A stretch of DNA of 35,429 bases from a virus: positions 1 through 35,429 of IMG/VR virus record IMGVR_UViG_3300042514_000732. One strand, given 5' to 3'. The stretch's first letter is position 1, and each line of letters starts with the position of its first letter. The notes beneath the pieces are model-generated. The model searched no databases and was not told where the DNA came from. It was given only the letters and a program-made list of their open reading frames with translations. This document shows positions 27,574 through 33,154 of the stretch, one piece after another. The translations under genes were made by a program, and so were the position numbers.

Positions 27574-28015
27574 GATTTTTCGACAAACCTTTCAACCATC
27601 AAACCTTATTACGAATCGAAGATATTTTTCCCAGGATTCTAGACATTACGAACGATCTAAAAATTTTGCAGGATTCTAGCATATCAAACCTTACATGTCA
27701 AACCTTTATATATCAAACCTCTATATCCAAAAGCCAGAATGTATGGTTTGTTATTCCTATAGGGGTATTACGAACTCTCTTATTTATCCCCCGCCCTGCA
27801 ATGATTCATAATACTATCAGACATTCTGCAGCGGGGGATCAGAAGATATACCAAACCCCACAGTATAAAAGACATTACGAAGGACATATATTTTTCCCTG
27901 GATTCTAGAATATTATCAAACCTTTATAGATTTTTATGTAAGGTTTTCTACATTTTTCTCACATTTTCCACAGGTTTTATATAGGGTTTTGTTATCAAAT
28001 TGTTATCAAATATAC

Positions 28016-28044
28016 TTGACAATATAGAGGTTTGGGAGTATAAT
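28016..28044 (+). promoter_or_regulatory. perfect-consensus promoter inside the iteron region
   Basis: TTGACA, 17 nt, TATAAT, with an AGGTTTG repeat in the spacer and three more just after the predicted +1 (about 28051). There is no gene for about 215 nt downstream, so it may make a primer or regulatory RNA. Confidence 0.75.
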
Positions 28045-28193
28045 CCAGGCAAAGGTTTGATATGTAAGGTTTGGGGATGTGAGGTTTGGCCGCTGTGACA
28101 TTACGAGCCCCCTCTTATAAATGCTCAATAACCCACTATCCTCCACTTTCCTCCACTCTAAGATAAATCTAAAAAATATCAGTAACATTTAAT

Positions 28194-28246
28194 TGTGGAT
28201 AAACCTGTGGATAACTAACATTTTCACGGTATTGACATGTGGATAA
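28194..28246 (-). promoter_or_regulatory. cluster of three DnaA-box 9-mers
   Basis: TGTGGATAA at 28194-28202, 28206-28214 and 28238-28246 (reverse complement of TTATCCACA), in the same orientation within 53 bp. The third lies in the spacer of the 28232 promoter. Confidence 0.65.
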
Positions 28247-28260
28247 CTGTGTGATATCCT
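28232..28260 (+). promoter_or_regulatory. leaderless promoter with DnaA box in its spacer
   Basis: TTGACA, 17 nt, TATCCT with TGA extension, 6 nt, ATG (28267). Confidence 0.7.
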
Positions 28261-28266
28261 TGATGT

Positions 28267-28389
28267 ATGACCTGTACAAAGTATGGCTGTGACTATGAAC
28301 TAGACCTTGATGGTCAGGTAACATGTACTGTTTGTGGGGCTATGGATGATGATAGCCAACCAGTAAACCTTGAGGAAGACTTTAAATGA
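28267..28389 (+). CDS. 40-aa zinc-ribbon microprotein
   Basis: MTCTKYGCDYELDLDGQVTC then TVCGAMDDDS...: Cys at CTKYGC and CTVC make a four-Cys zinc ribbon. Leaderless. First gene after the putative origin, so possibly early. Overlaps the next gene as ATGA. Confidence 0.68.
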   Translation: MTCTKYGCDYELDLDGQVTCTVCGAMDDDSQPVNLEEDFK

Positions 28390-28472
28390 AACCTTTTCTG
28401 ATCATCATGCTAGGCATATTCCTATTCTTAAACTACATGGCCTATCTTCAACAAATCCGTATGTCTGGATAA
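28386..28472 (+). CDS. 28-aa membrane peptide
   Basis: MKPFLIIMLGIFLFLNYMAY then LQQIRMSG. One hydrophobic span (about 4-20); ATGA overlap. Confidence 0.58.
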   Translation: MKPFLIIMLGIFLFLNYMAYLQQIRMSG

Positions 28473-28477
28473 ACCAG

Positions 28478-28795
28478 TCAAACCTCTTTAATCGCCTTAT
28501 TAACCATACGGATCAACATTCTCCTGGTTACTTTACTTGCATCAAATGTCTCCGTATATCCCCCATGAGGCATTTGCTCTTTAGTTAGATAGTATCCGTA
28601 TCTATCCCTTAGTGTTCTTAGTACTATAGTTTCTACTTCTTTTGCCTTATACCGTTCAAAAAAATGCCAATACTTAATTAAGATCCAACCATGCTGTCTG
28701 TGGCTTGCAAACCTTTTACCTGAGATATCTGATATGCCTATCTTAATAGCCCTGTGTGTTGGACTGTATAATAAATATAAGACTGCTTGCTCCAT
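28478..28795 (-). CDS. GIY-YIG-type / T5orf172 (MUG113) nuclease
   Basis: 105 aa from ATG 28795 (the longer frame starts inside the divergent promoter). YLLYSPTHRAIKIGISDIS is the modified GIY-YIG core, followed by RFASHRQHGWILIKYW with the catalytic Arg region, 'KEVETIVLRTLRD' with the acidic residue, and 'MPHGGYTETF' near the end. Such proteins are mostly homing or stand-alone phage nucleases. -10 TATAAT lies 6 nt from ATG: leaderless and divergent from 28823. Opposed to neighbouring genes, as expected for a mobile insertion. Confidence 0.8.
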   Translation of the reverse strand: MEQAVLYLLYSPTHRAIKIGISDISGKRFASHRQHGWILIKYWHFFERYKAKEVETIVLRTLRDRYGYYLTKEQMPHGGYTETFDASKVTRRMLIRMVNKAIKEV

Positions 28796-28801
28796 GCATA
28801 C

Positions 28802-28816
28802 ATTATAGGCTATACT
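28802..28816. promoter_or_regulatory. overlapping divergent leaderless promoters
   Basis: Leftward TATAAT (28802-28807, minus) is 6 nt before ATG 28795; rightward TATACT (28811-28816) is 6 nt before ATG 28823. The two starts are only 27 nt apart, so they should interfere with each other. Confidence 0.6.
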
Positions 28817-28822
28817 AAGGCT

Positions 28823-28987
28823 ATGCCATCCAAAAAGGAAAAACAGGATTTGCAACAACAATATTTTCAGAAAGTAAGATTAAATAATAAAGAACTCTGG
28901 AGCCTATGTTATATATGTTCTAAACCCAGACATTGCTTTGATACTGTAGAGAATATCCCTATGCCTGTGTGTAAGGAACACTGTTGA
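28823..28987 (+). CDS. 54-aa zinc-knuckle protein
   Basis: MPSKKEKQDLQQQYFQKVRL..., with CYICSKPRHCFD and VCKEHC: a CxxC ... C ... CxxHC arrangement similar to treble-clef fingers. Leaderless. Basic N-terminal helix. Could be a degenerate HNH-like or structural zinc protein. Confidence 0.7.
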   Translation: MPSKKEKQDLQQQYFQKVRLNNKELWSLCYICSKPRHCFDTVENIPMPVCKEHC

Positions 28988-29012
28988 TATACCGTTTCAA
29001 ATTTGCTATAAT
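28984..29012 (+). promoter_or_regulatory. leaderless promoter of the ferredoxin gene
   Basis: TTGATA, 17 nt, TATAAT with TGC extension, 6 nt, ATG (29019). The spacer has CCGTTTCAAA, as in the next promoter (CCGTTCAAAA). Confidence 0.75.
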
Positions 29013-29018
29013 AATAAC

Positions 29019-29252
29019 ATGACGTATGTAATTACAGAAGCATGCATGGATGTGATGGATAAGTCCTGTATTGAGGAATGTCCAGTAGACTGTATTAAAG
29101 TTGGTAAAAATATGCTTTATATTGATCCAAATGATTGCGTTGACTGTGGTGCTTGCGAGCCTGTGTGTCCCGTTGAAGCCATCTATTACGAAGATGATGT
29201 CCCTGCTAACCTTGAGCATTATAAGGATATTAATAAAAACTTCTTTGCTTGA
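29019..29252 (+). CDS. fdxA: phage-encoded FdxA-type ferredoxin
   Basis: 77 aa. MTYVITEACMDVMDKSCIEE is followed by CPVDCIKVG, 'MLYIDPNDCVDCGACEPVCP' and VEAIYYEDDVP, the pattern of actinobacterial FdxA. Cys 9, 17, 21, 25, 40, 43, 46 and 50 are all present, enough for a 3Fe-4S plus 4Fe-4S (or 2x4Fe) protein. It stops soon after EDDVP, so it lacks the long C-terminal tail of host proteins (usually about 105 aa). Role: low-potential electron transfer; possible partners are the 2OG/Fe or reductase-type enzymes of the phage or a host P450 or reductase. Own promoter and leaderless start; no phage partner is adjacent. Confidence 0.9.
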   Translation: MTYVITEACMDVMDKSCIEECPVDCIKVGKNMLYIDPNDCVDCGACEPVCPVEAIYYEDDVPANLEHYKDINKNFFA

Positions 29253-29277
29253 CATGCCGTTCAAAAATTGATAGACT
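29249..29277 (+). promoter_or_regulatory. leaderless promoter of the HNH gene
   Basis: TTGACA, 17 nt, TAGACT with TGA extension, 6 nt, ATG (29284). Confidence 0.72.
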
Positions 29278-29283
29278 TAGTGT

Positions 29284-29856
29284 ATGGATACAAAGGTTTG
29301 TCGTAAATGTCTTATAGAGTCTTCTGTAGACAATTTCTACAAGAACTCTGCAAAGTGCAAGCCCTGTGCCAAAGAGTATGCTAAGGCTTGGGCAAAGGCT
29401 AATCCAGAGAAGTATAAGATTCAATGGCAAAAGAAAAATAAAAGTCGTTGGGTACAACAAAAGCAAGATCAAGCCTATATGCTTAAAAAGGCTATCTATC
29501 GTCAAGAAAATAGTGCAAGGCGTGTGGCTACGGCTAAGGCTTGGAATCAAGCAAACCGTGAAAGATTTACCCTTCATGTAGCAAACTCTCATATTAAACG
29601 TAGGATAGCCAAAGATGCTAGAACCTATAAAATATTAGATAAAGAATACAAAAGGCTATATAACTCTCCCTGTGCTTTTTGCGGTGCCACAGAAAAGATT
29701 ACGATGGATCATATTATTCCCATATCTAGGTCGGGAAACCACTCAATTGGAAATCTACAGCCTCTCTGTAGGAGATGTAATTCAAGTAAAAAGAGTAGGC
29801 TTGTCTCAGAGTATAAATACTATTTGAGCAAGTTGAAGTCTGTTAACCAAGGGTGA
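29284..29856 (+). CDS. HNH homing-type endonuclease
   Basis: 190 aa. An N-terminal zinc knuckle (VCRKC ... CKPCAKEYAKAW), a Lys/Gln-rich helical middle (about 30-120) and a C-terminal HNH domain follow: CAFCGATEKITMDHIIPISR, GNHSIGNLQPLCRRCNSSKK. Both Cys pairs and the D-H-x-x-P, N-L-x-P-L-C residues are present. DNA cutting and lateral spread are typical roles. It is free-standing, with its own leaderless promoter. A hairpin TGAGTC-gtta-GACTCA (29854-29869) follows the stop. Confidence 0.85.
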   Translation: MDTKVCRKCLIESSVDNFYKNSAKCKPCAKEYAKAWAKANPEKYKIQWQKKNKSRWVQQKQDQAYMLKKAIYRQENSARRVATAKAWNQANRERFTLHVANSHIKRRIAKDARTYKILDKEYKRLYNSPCAFCGATEKITMDHIIPISRSGNHSIGNLQPLCRRCNSSKKSRLVSEYKYYLSKLKSVNQG

Positions 29857-29894
29857 GTCGTTAGACTCAGGGGAAGGTTTGCTACTCTATTTTG

Positions 29895-29931
29895 CGCCGA
29901 ACTTGACAAACTATCCGCCGAACTGTATAAT
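29895..29931 (+). promoter_or_regulatory. consensus leaderless promoter with direct-repeat operator
   Basis: TTGACA (29903-29908), 17 nt, TATAAT (29926-29931), 6 nt, ATG (29938). CGCCGAACT occurs at 29895-29903 and 29916-29924, 21 bp apart (same DNA face). An AGGTTTG iteron lies at 29875-29881. Confidence 0.75.
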
Positions 29932-29937
29932 GGAATT

Positions 29938-30081
29938 ATGACAAGCCAAGAAATTTCCGAACTACTAAACAAAGAATCCTATCGCATTTGGGACACTACT
30001 AAGGTTATTAAAAATCAGGACTATCATGATGGTCTGGTCCGTGGTCTAAAAATGGCTGCTATTTTAGTTGGTAAACTATGA
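29938..30081 (+). CDS. 47-aa microprotein
   Basis: MTSQEISELLNKESYRIWDT..., helical with a basic end (HDGLVRGLKMAAILVGKL). Its strong regulated promoter hints at an early regulator. ATGA overlap with the next gene. Confidence 0.7.
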   Translation: MTSQEISELLNKESYRIWDTTKVIKNQDYHDGLVRGLKMAAILVGKL

Positions 30082-30257
30082 GCCTAGATGATATGTTATT
30101 GCGAGAAGAAATTGCAAGGGCTATTGAAGCAATACCTCTTGGTGAAGAAAATGCTCAACTAAATGCAGTTGGTATGCGTATGCTTGCTGCAAAGGTTGCA
30201 AGAGGACAAAGCAACTACATAACAAGCATGTTTGAAAACCAGTTAGATTTTGAGTAA
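30078..30257 (+). CDS. 59-aa helical microprotein
   Basis: MSLDDMLLREEIARAIEAIP..., two amphipathic helices around a GEENAQLNAVGMRMLAAKVA core. No family recognised. Confidence 0.68.
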   Translation: MSLDDMLLREEIARAIEAIPLGEENAQLNAVGMRMLAAKVARGQSNYITSMFENQLDFE

Positions 30258-30262
30258 ATAAA

Positions 30263-30472
30263 ATGTGGTCATGGATATTAGCAGTTATTGGTGTAACAGG
30301 CATCTTCTTTGTTGGTCGTAAAACCATATGGGGATGGTTTGTCTTACTATTTAATGAATGTCTTTGGATAGCCTATGCTATTCATACAGATCAATATGGT
30401 TTTATTTTTAGTGCCCTTGCATATGCAGCAGTCTACATTAAATCTTATCTGCATTGGAAGAGAGAAGAATGA
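30263..30472 (+). CDS. 69-aa multi-span membrane protein
   Basis: MWSWILAVIGVTGIFFVGRK... with three hydrophobic segments (about 2-18, 22-41, 44-60) and conserved-looking polar residues (NECLWIAYAI, LAYAAVYIKSYLHW). It resembles the small PnuC/MtN3-like helical modules of phages; transport is possible but unproven. Confidence 0.7.
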   Translation: MWSWILAVIGVTGIFFVGRKTIWGWFVLLFNECLWIAYAIHTDQYGFIFSALAYAAVYIKSYLHWKREE

Positions 30473-30585
30473 AACCTCAAGAATGTCTAAAGTGTGAGAT
30501 GAGCCTTAAAGATCCACTATTTTGGGAACTTCATCAAACCATGACAGATAACAGGATTTGGTGTGCATATGCTAAAAAACCTTGA
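30469..30585 (+). CDS. 38-aa Cys-containing microprotein
   Basis: MKPQECLKCEMSLKDPLFWE then LHQTMTDNRIWCAYAKKP: CLKC plus a later Cys. ATGA overlap with the membrane protein gene. Confidence 0.6.
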   Translation: MKPQECLKCEMSLKDPLFWELHQTMTDNRIWCAYAKKP

Positions 30586-30778
30586 AATACCTGATCCATT
30601 TCAAACTTTTATATCAAAGAAATATGCCAACGCTAAGGGCTATGTCCATGACTGGTTTACTGGAGAATGGTCTTATAAATGTTTAACTTGTAAGGATGAT
30701 CTTTCTGCTCCATCCCGCAAAATATTGACAAAGATTAGATTATTTCACACACGCAATGAATGTCTTGGTGGATACTAG
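30569..30778 (+). CDS. 69-aa zinc-binding protein
   Basis: Start ATG 30569 (GTG 30563 is possible). MLKNLEIPDPFQTFISKKYA..., with KCLTCKDD and later HTRNEC, a CxxC ... HxxxxC finger. Shares TAGTG with the next gene. Confidence 0.65.
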   Translation: MLKNLEIPDPFQTFISKKYANAKGYVHDWFTGEWSYKCLTCKDDLSAPSRKILTKIRLFHTRNECLGGY

Positions 30779-31002
30779 TGACAAGGCAAGAGATGGAAGC
30801 AAAGATAGAATCATTAAAGACTCCTAAAGGTGGATGGACTAAGGCTTCCCTTGCATCTCTTGGAGTGAGTTGGCCTCCTCCTTCTGGATGGAAAGCAAAA
30901 CTTTTAGATGATACAGAGTGTGAGCACACATGGTATATGCGTGAACTAGGTATACAATGTACTAAGTGTCTAGTTATATGGGAGAGCGATGAAAGAGCCT
31001 AA
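30778..31002 (+). CDS. 74-aa protein with GGWTKASL motif (GTG start)
   Basis: GTG overlapping the previous stop (TAGTG). 'SLKTPKGGWTKASLASLGVS' followed by WPPPSGWKAKLL is a motif I have seen in phage proteins. It looks like a small DNA-binding or endonuclease-associated repeat (inference). C-terminal CTKCLVIW with ECEHTW gives a zinc ribbon. Confidence 0.7.
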   Translation: MTRQEMEAKIESLKTPKGGWTKASLASLGVSWPPPSGWKAKLLDDTECEHTWYMRELGIQCTKCLVIWESDERA

Positions 31003-31114
31003 GATAACTCAAATGGACTGGCGTAGCCTTGGTTATTGGCCTGTATGGAAAAATGGAAAGAAAGTCTGGGTACCTAAAGATGATAAATCATTCCACAAAG
31101 ATACAAAGAACTAA
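30989..31114 (+). CDS. 41-aa Trp-rich basic microprotein
   Basis: MKEPKITQMDWRSLGYWPVW then KNGKKVWVPKDDKSFHKDTK. Overlaps its neighbours. No family recognised. Confidence 0.6.
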   Translation: MKEPKITQMDWRSLGYWPVWKNGKKVWVPKDDKSFHKDTKN

Positions 31115-31403
31115 GACCCTTCCCCTTAGATGGATAGGTAATATATCTGGTGAGTTTGCAGGTAATCATATAGTTAAGTGTGTCAATATGGACGAAGATC
31201 AAGAATTAGGATGGCGTTATAAATACCACGCTTTTATGTGGAAATATCTTAACAAGCCTTACGAATGGTGGGGAACATATTATATGTTAGACATGGCTGC
31301 CTGGAAAGAAGAATTAGATCAAACAAGGATAGCCATGGCAGATGAAGGCTGGGATGACTATGATACTTTTGGTAAAGCCTATTGGGAAAAGGAAGAGGAA
31401 TGA
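31080..31403 (+). CDS. 107-aa protein, unknown function
   Basis: ATG 31080 is chosen over 31029 because the latter lies deep in the previous gene; ATG 31188 is another option. After MINHSTKIQRTKTLPLRWIG the core is 'YKYHAFMWKYLNKPYEWWGT' and 'WDDYDTFGKAYWEKEEE', aromatic and acidic. No family recognised. ATGA overlap downstream. Confidence 0.68.
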   Translation: MINHSTKIQRTKTLPLRWIGNISGEFAGNHIVKCVNMDEDQELGWRYKYHAFMWKYLNKPYEWWGTYYMLDMAAWKEELDQTRIAMADEGWDDYDTFGKAYWEKEEE

Positions 31404-31567
31404 GAGAATCAAAAAAGTTTGAAGAATTAGAAAAACCTATTAGTCTTACGGTTAAGACTAAGTGTCCAGAAAAATATTTTCTTGTAGATAGAGAAACTGG
31501 TGATATATTTATTGGCAGCATTATGGGACATTGGGACAGATTTGAATCAGTTACTAAAAATTTCTGA
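31400..31567 (+). CDS. 55-aa protein, unknown function
   Basis: Start at the ATGA overlap with GGAAGAGG upstream. MRESKKFEELEKPISLTVKT..., a compact alpha/beta pattern (KYFLVDRETGDIFIGSIMGHW). No family recognised. Confidence 0.7.
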   Translation: MRESKKFEELEKPISLTVKTKCPEKYFLVDRETGDIFIGSIMGHWDRFESVTKNF

Positions 31568-31591
31568 TAGAATAGACATGTTAGGATAAGT

Positions 31592-31693
31592 ATGTTTTGT
31601 AACTATTGTGGTAACAGATTAGAGTACGGCGATTGTAATTATTGTAATGATAATAATAATGCCCTTAGAGAATTTGAGGAAGAAGATGATTAA
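31592..31693 (+). CDS. 33-aa zinc-ribbon microprotein
   Basis: MFCNYCGNRLEYGDCNYCND then NNNALREFEEEDD: two CxxC knuckles, a minimal rubredoxin-like ribbon. Preceded by TGATAGAAT and AGGA. Confidence 0.65.
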   Translation: MFCNYCGNRLEYGDCNYCNDNNNALREFEEEDD

Positions 31694-31769
31694 TATTTTA
31701 TTTTTGATCCCTGCATTTATTGTTGGGTATGTAGCATGTTATTTTGTTATGACATATAAAGTTAACTAA
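31686..31769 (+). CDS. 27-aa membrane peptide
   Basis: MINILFLIPAFIVGYVACYF then VMTYKVN. One hydrophobic span; overlaps the stop of the zinc-ribbon gene by 8 nt. Confidence 0.55.
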   Translation: MINILFLIPAFIVGYVACYFVMTYKVN

Positions 31770-31792
31770 TAAAAAGATGGGTAAAAATAAAA

Positions 31793-32449
31793 TTGCCTAA
31801 TAATAACGTAACACTCAGTTGGTGCGATAATGGATTGGTCCATGGTCAGTTTGCTGCATCTATTTCTGATCTAATAATATCAAAAGACATACCAATAACG
31901 TCAGTAATGCAAACTGCTGGAAGTCAAATATCTTTACTAAGACAGTACACTATTACAAAATGGATGAACGAATATGAAGAAGACTGGATATTAATACTTG
32001 ATTCAGACATAGTTGCCTATCGAGACAAAATAAAAGTATTATGGGATGTCGTACAGTCAACAGATATTAAAATAATTTCTGGATTATACTTTATTAATAA
32101 ACTTGGAATAATTCAACCTGCACTATTTAATAAAGGTACTGAAAATGAGTTTATGACACCAATTTATCCAATTCCAGAAAATAAATTAATTAAAGTAGAC
32201 TATGCAGGAATGGGTTGCATATTAATCCATAGAGATATAATAAAACAAATAGTTGATAAGTTAAAAACAAACATATTATTTAGAGAAGACTATATAAATA
32301 ATCAAATGGTTGGTGAAGACACTTATTTCTTTAAAATGGTAAAGGATGCTGGAATACAGTTATATGCACATACTGGTGCACATGTTGATCACATAAAGAC
32401 CTATAGGTTAAATATTGGTCACTATAATAATTTAATCAACCAAAGATAG
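31793..32449 (+). CDS. GT-A-type glycosyltransferase (phage GT2-like)
   Basis: 218 aa from TTG 31793, the only in-frame start after the upstream stop. WILILDSDIVAY carries the DxD metal/nucleotide-sugar motif (Asp70, Asp72). 'VGEDTYFF' (about 173-180) supplies the acidic base position and 'GAHVDHIKTY' (about 195-204) the His/Asp metal-binding end. It has the standard Rossmann-like start 'VTLSWCDNGLVHGQFAASIS'. Such phage enzymes glycosylate DNA, virion proteins or host surface sugars. The DxD, GED and HVDH set is intact, unlike in its neighbour. Confidence 0.82.
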   Translation: MPNNNVTLSWCDNGLVHGQFAASISDLIISKDIPITSVMQTAGSQISLLRQYTITKWMNEYEEDWILILDSDIVAYRDKIKVLWDVVQSTDIKIISGLYFINKLGIIQPALFNKGTENEFMTPIYPIPENKLIKVDYAGMGCILIHRDIIKQIVDKLKTNILFREDYINNQMVGEDTYFFKMVKDAGIQLYAHTGAHVDHIKTYRLNIGHYNNLINQR

Positions 32450-32454
32450 TTATT

Positions 32455-32483
32455 TTGACAAATAAAAAGTTTTATGGTATTAT
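32455..32483 (+). promoter_or_regulatory. leaderless promoter of the second GT copy
   Basis: TTGACA, 17 nt, TATTAT with TGG extension, 6 nt, ATG (32490). Confidence 0.72.
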
Positions 32484-32489
32484 GGTTAT

Positions 32490-33146
32490 ATGATTGAAAC
32501 AGTAACCCTAGGTTGGATAGATGACGGAGAAGTTGAAGGAAAGTTTGCAGCATCTGTTGTTCATCTTTTAATGCAAAAAAGTTTACCATTATTAAACTTA
32601 ATACAAATAACAGGTAAAAATAATGCAACAGATAAAAATTCTTTAATTAATAGGTGGATTGAAACCTGCACGGATGAATGGCTATTAATGGTAGAGCCAA
32701 ATGCTGTTATTTACCCACAGAGTATAGAAATAATGTGGAAGTCGGCAAAAGAAAAAAACATGAAGGTTATTTCTGGACTATTCTTAGGAATATATGAACA
32801 AACAATATTGGTTCCAACTGTATATAATCTTAATGATGATGGAACATACTCAATGCCAGATATTGCTAAAAATACTGAAAACAAAGTAGATGCTTTTGAT
32901 TTTGGATGTTTCTTAATTCATAGAGATGCAATTTTAAAAATCATGAATACAGAAAAAACCAAAACATTTTTTAAAGATGAATATTTAAATGATATTTATA
33001 TGGGTCATACTTTTTCATTTTTTAGATTACTAAAAAAAATAAATGTTCAGCCATATGTACATTCTGGTGTATTTTTAGATAGAATAAAAAAAATAATGAT
33101 ACATTCAGGCCAGCAAGACATTATAAATATTAAAAATATTTTTTAG
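32490..33146 (+). CDS. glycosyltransferase paralogue with lost catalytic motifs
   Basis: 218 aa, same length and layout as the preceding gene (VTLGWIDDGEVEGKFAASVV; NRWIETCTDEWLLMV; VDAFDFGCFLIHRDAILKIM). The DxD segment LDSD is replaced by VEPN (68-71), GED by GHT (172-174) and HVDH by FLDR (195-198). It is full length with its own consensus promoter, so it is maintained and not a plain pseudogene. It may be a regulatory, binding or dimer partner of the active copy. Confidence 0.8.
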   Translation: MIETVTLGWIDDGEVEGKFAASVVHLLMQKSLPLLNLIQITGKNNATDKNSLINRWIETCTDEWLLMVEPNAVIYPQSIEIMWKSAKEKNMKVISGLFLGIYEQTILVPTVYNLNDDGTYSMPDIAKNTENKVDAFDFGCFLIHRDAILKIMNTEKTKTFFKDEYLNDIYMGHTFSFFRLLKKINVQPYVHSGVFLDRIKKIMIHSGQQDIINIKNIF

Positions 33147-33154
33147 GAGTAGAC

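Larger units (their letters stand above)
27574..28266. other. iteron-rich AT-rich region, candidate replication origin
   Basis: 693 bp with no convincing gene. It contains: six CAAACCT (27584, 27600, 27685, 27699, 27714, 27917) then four inverted AGGTTTG (28028, 28053, 28067, 28082); five ATTACGA(A/G) (27608, 27645, 27767, 27874, 28100); three GGATTCTAG (27634, 27671, 27900), two within a 22-bp repeat (27622-27643, 27888-27909); an 11-bp tandem repeat TGTTATCAAAT (27990-28011); a stem ATCCCCCGC/GCGGGGGAT (27786-27839); TTTTCCACA (27964-27972); and three TGTGGATAA (28194-28246). The switch in repeat orientation brackets the AT-rich 27924-28027. Confidence 0.65.

Noticed and set aside
27666-27908. 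80-aa open frame inside the iteron region
   Set aside because: Built from CAAACCT and GGATTCTAG repeats, no RBS or leaderless promoter; better explained as non-coding.
27574-28100. CRISPR array suggested by many short repeats
   Set aside because: Repeats are 7-11 bp, irregularly spaced and in two orientations, with no spacers of constant length; iterons fit better.
28121-28193. 23-codon frame in the 28.1 kb leader
   Set aside because: No RBS and no conservation signal visible; it overlaps the region before the DnaA boxes.
31793-33146. Recent duplication or assembly artefact of the two 218-aa genes
   Set aside because: They differ widely at residue level with the motif losses spread over the protein, so they are old paralogues.
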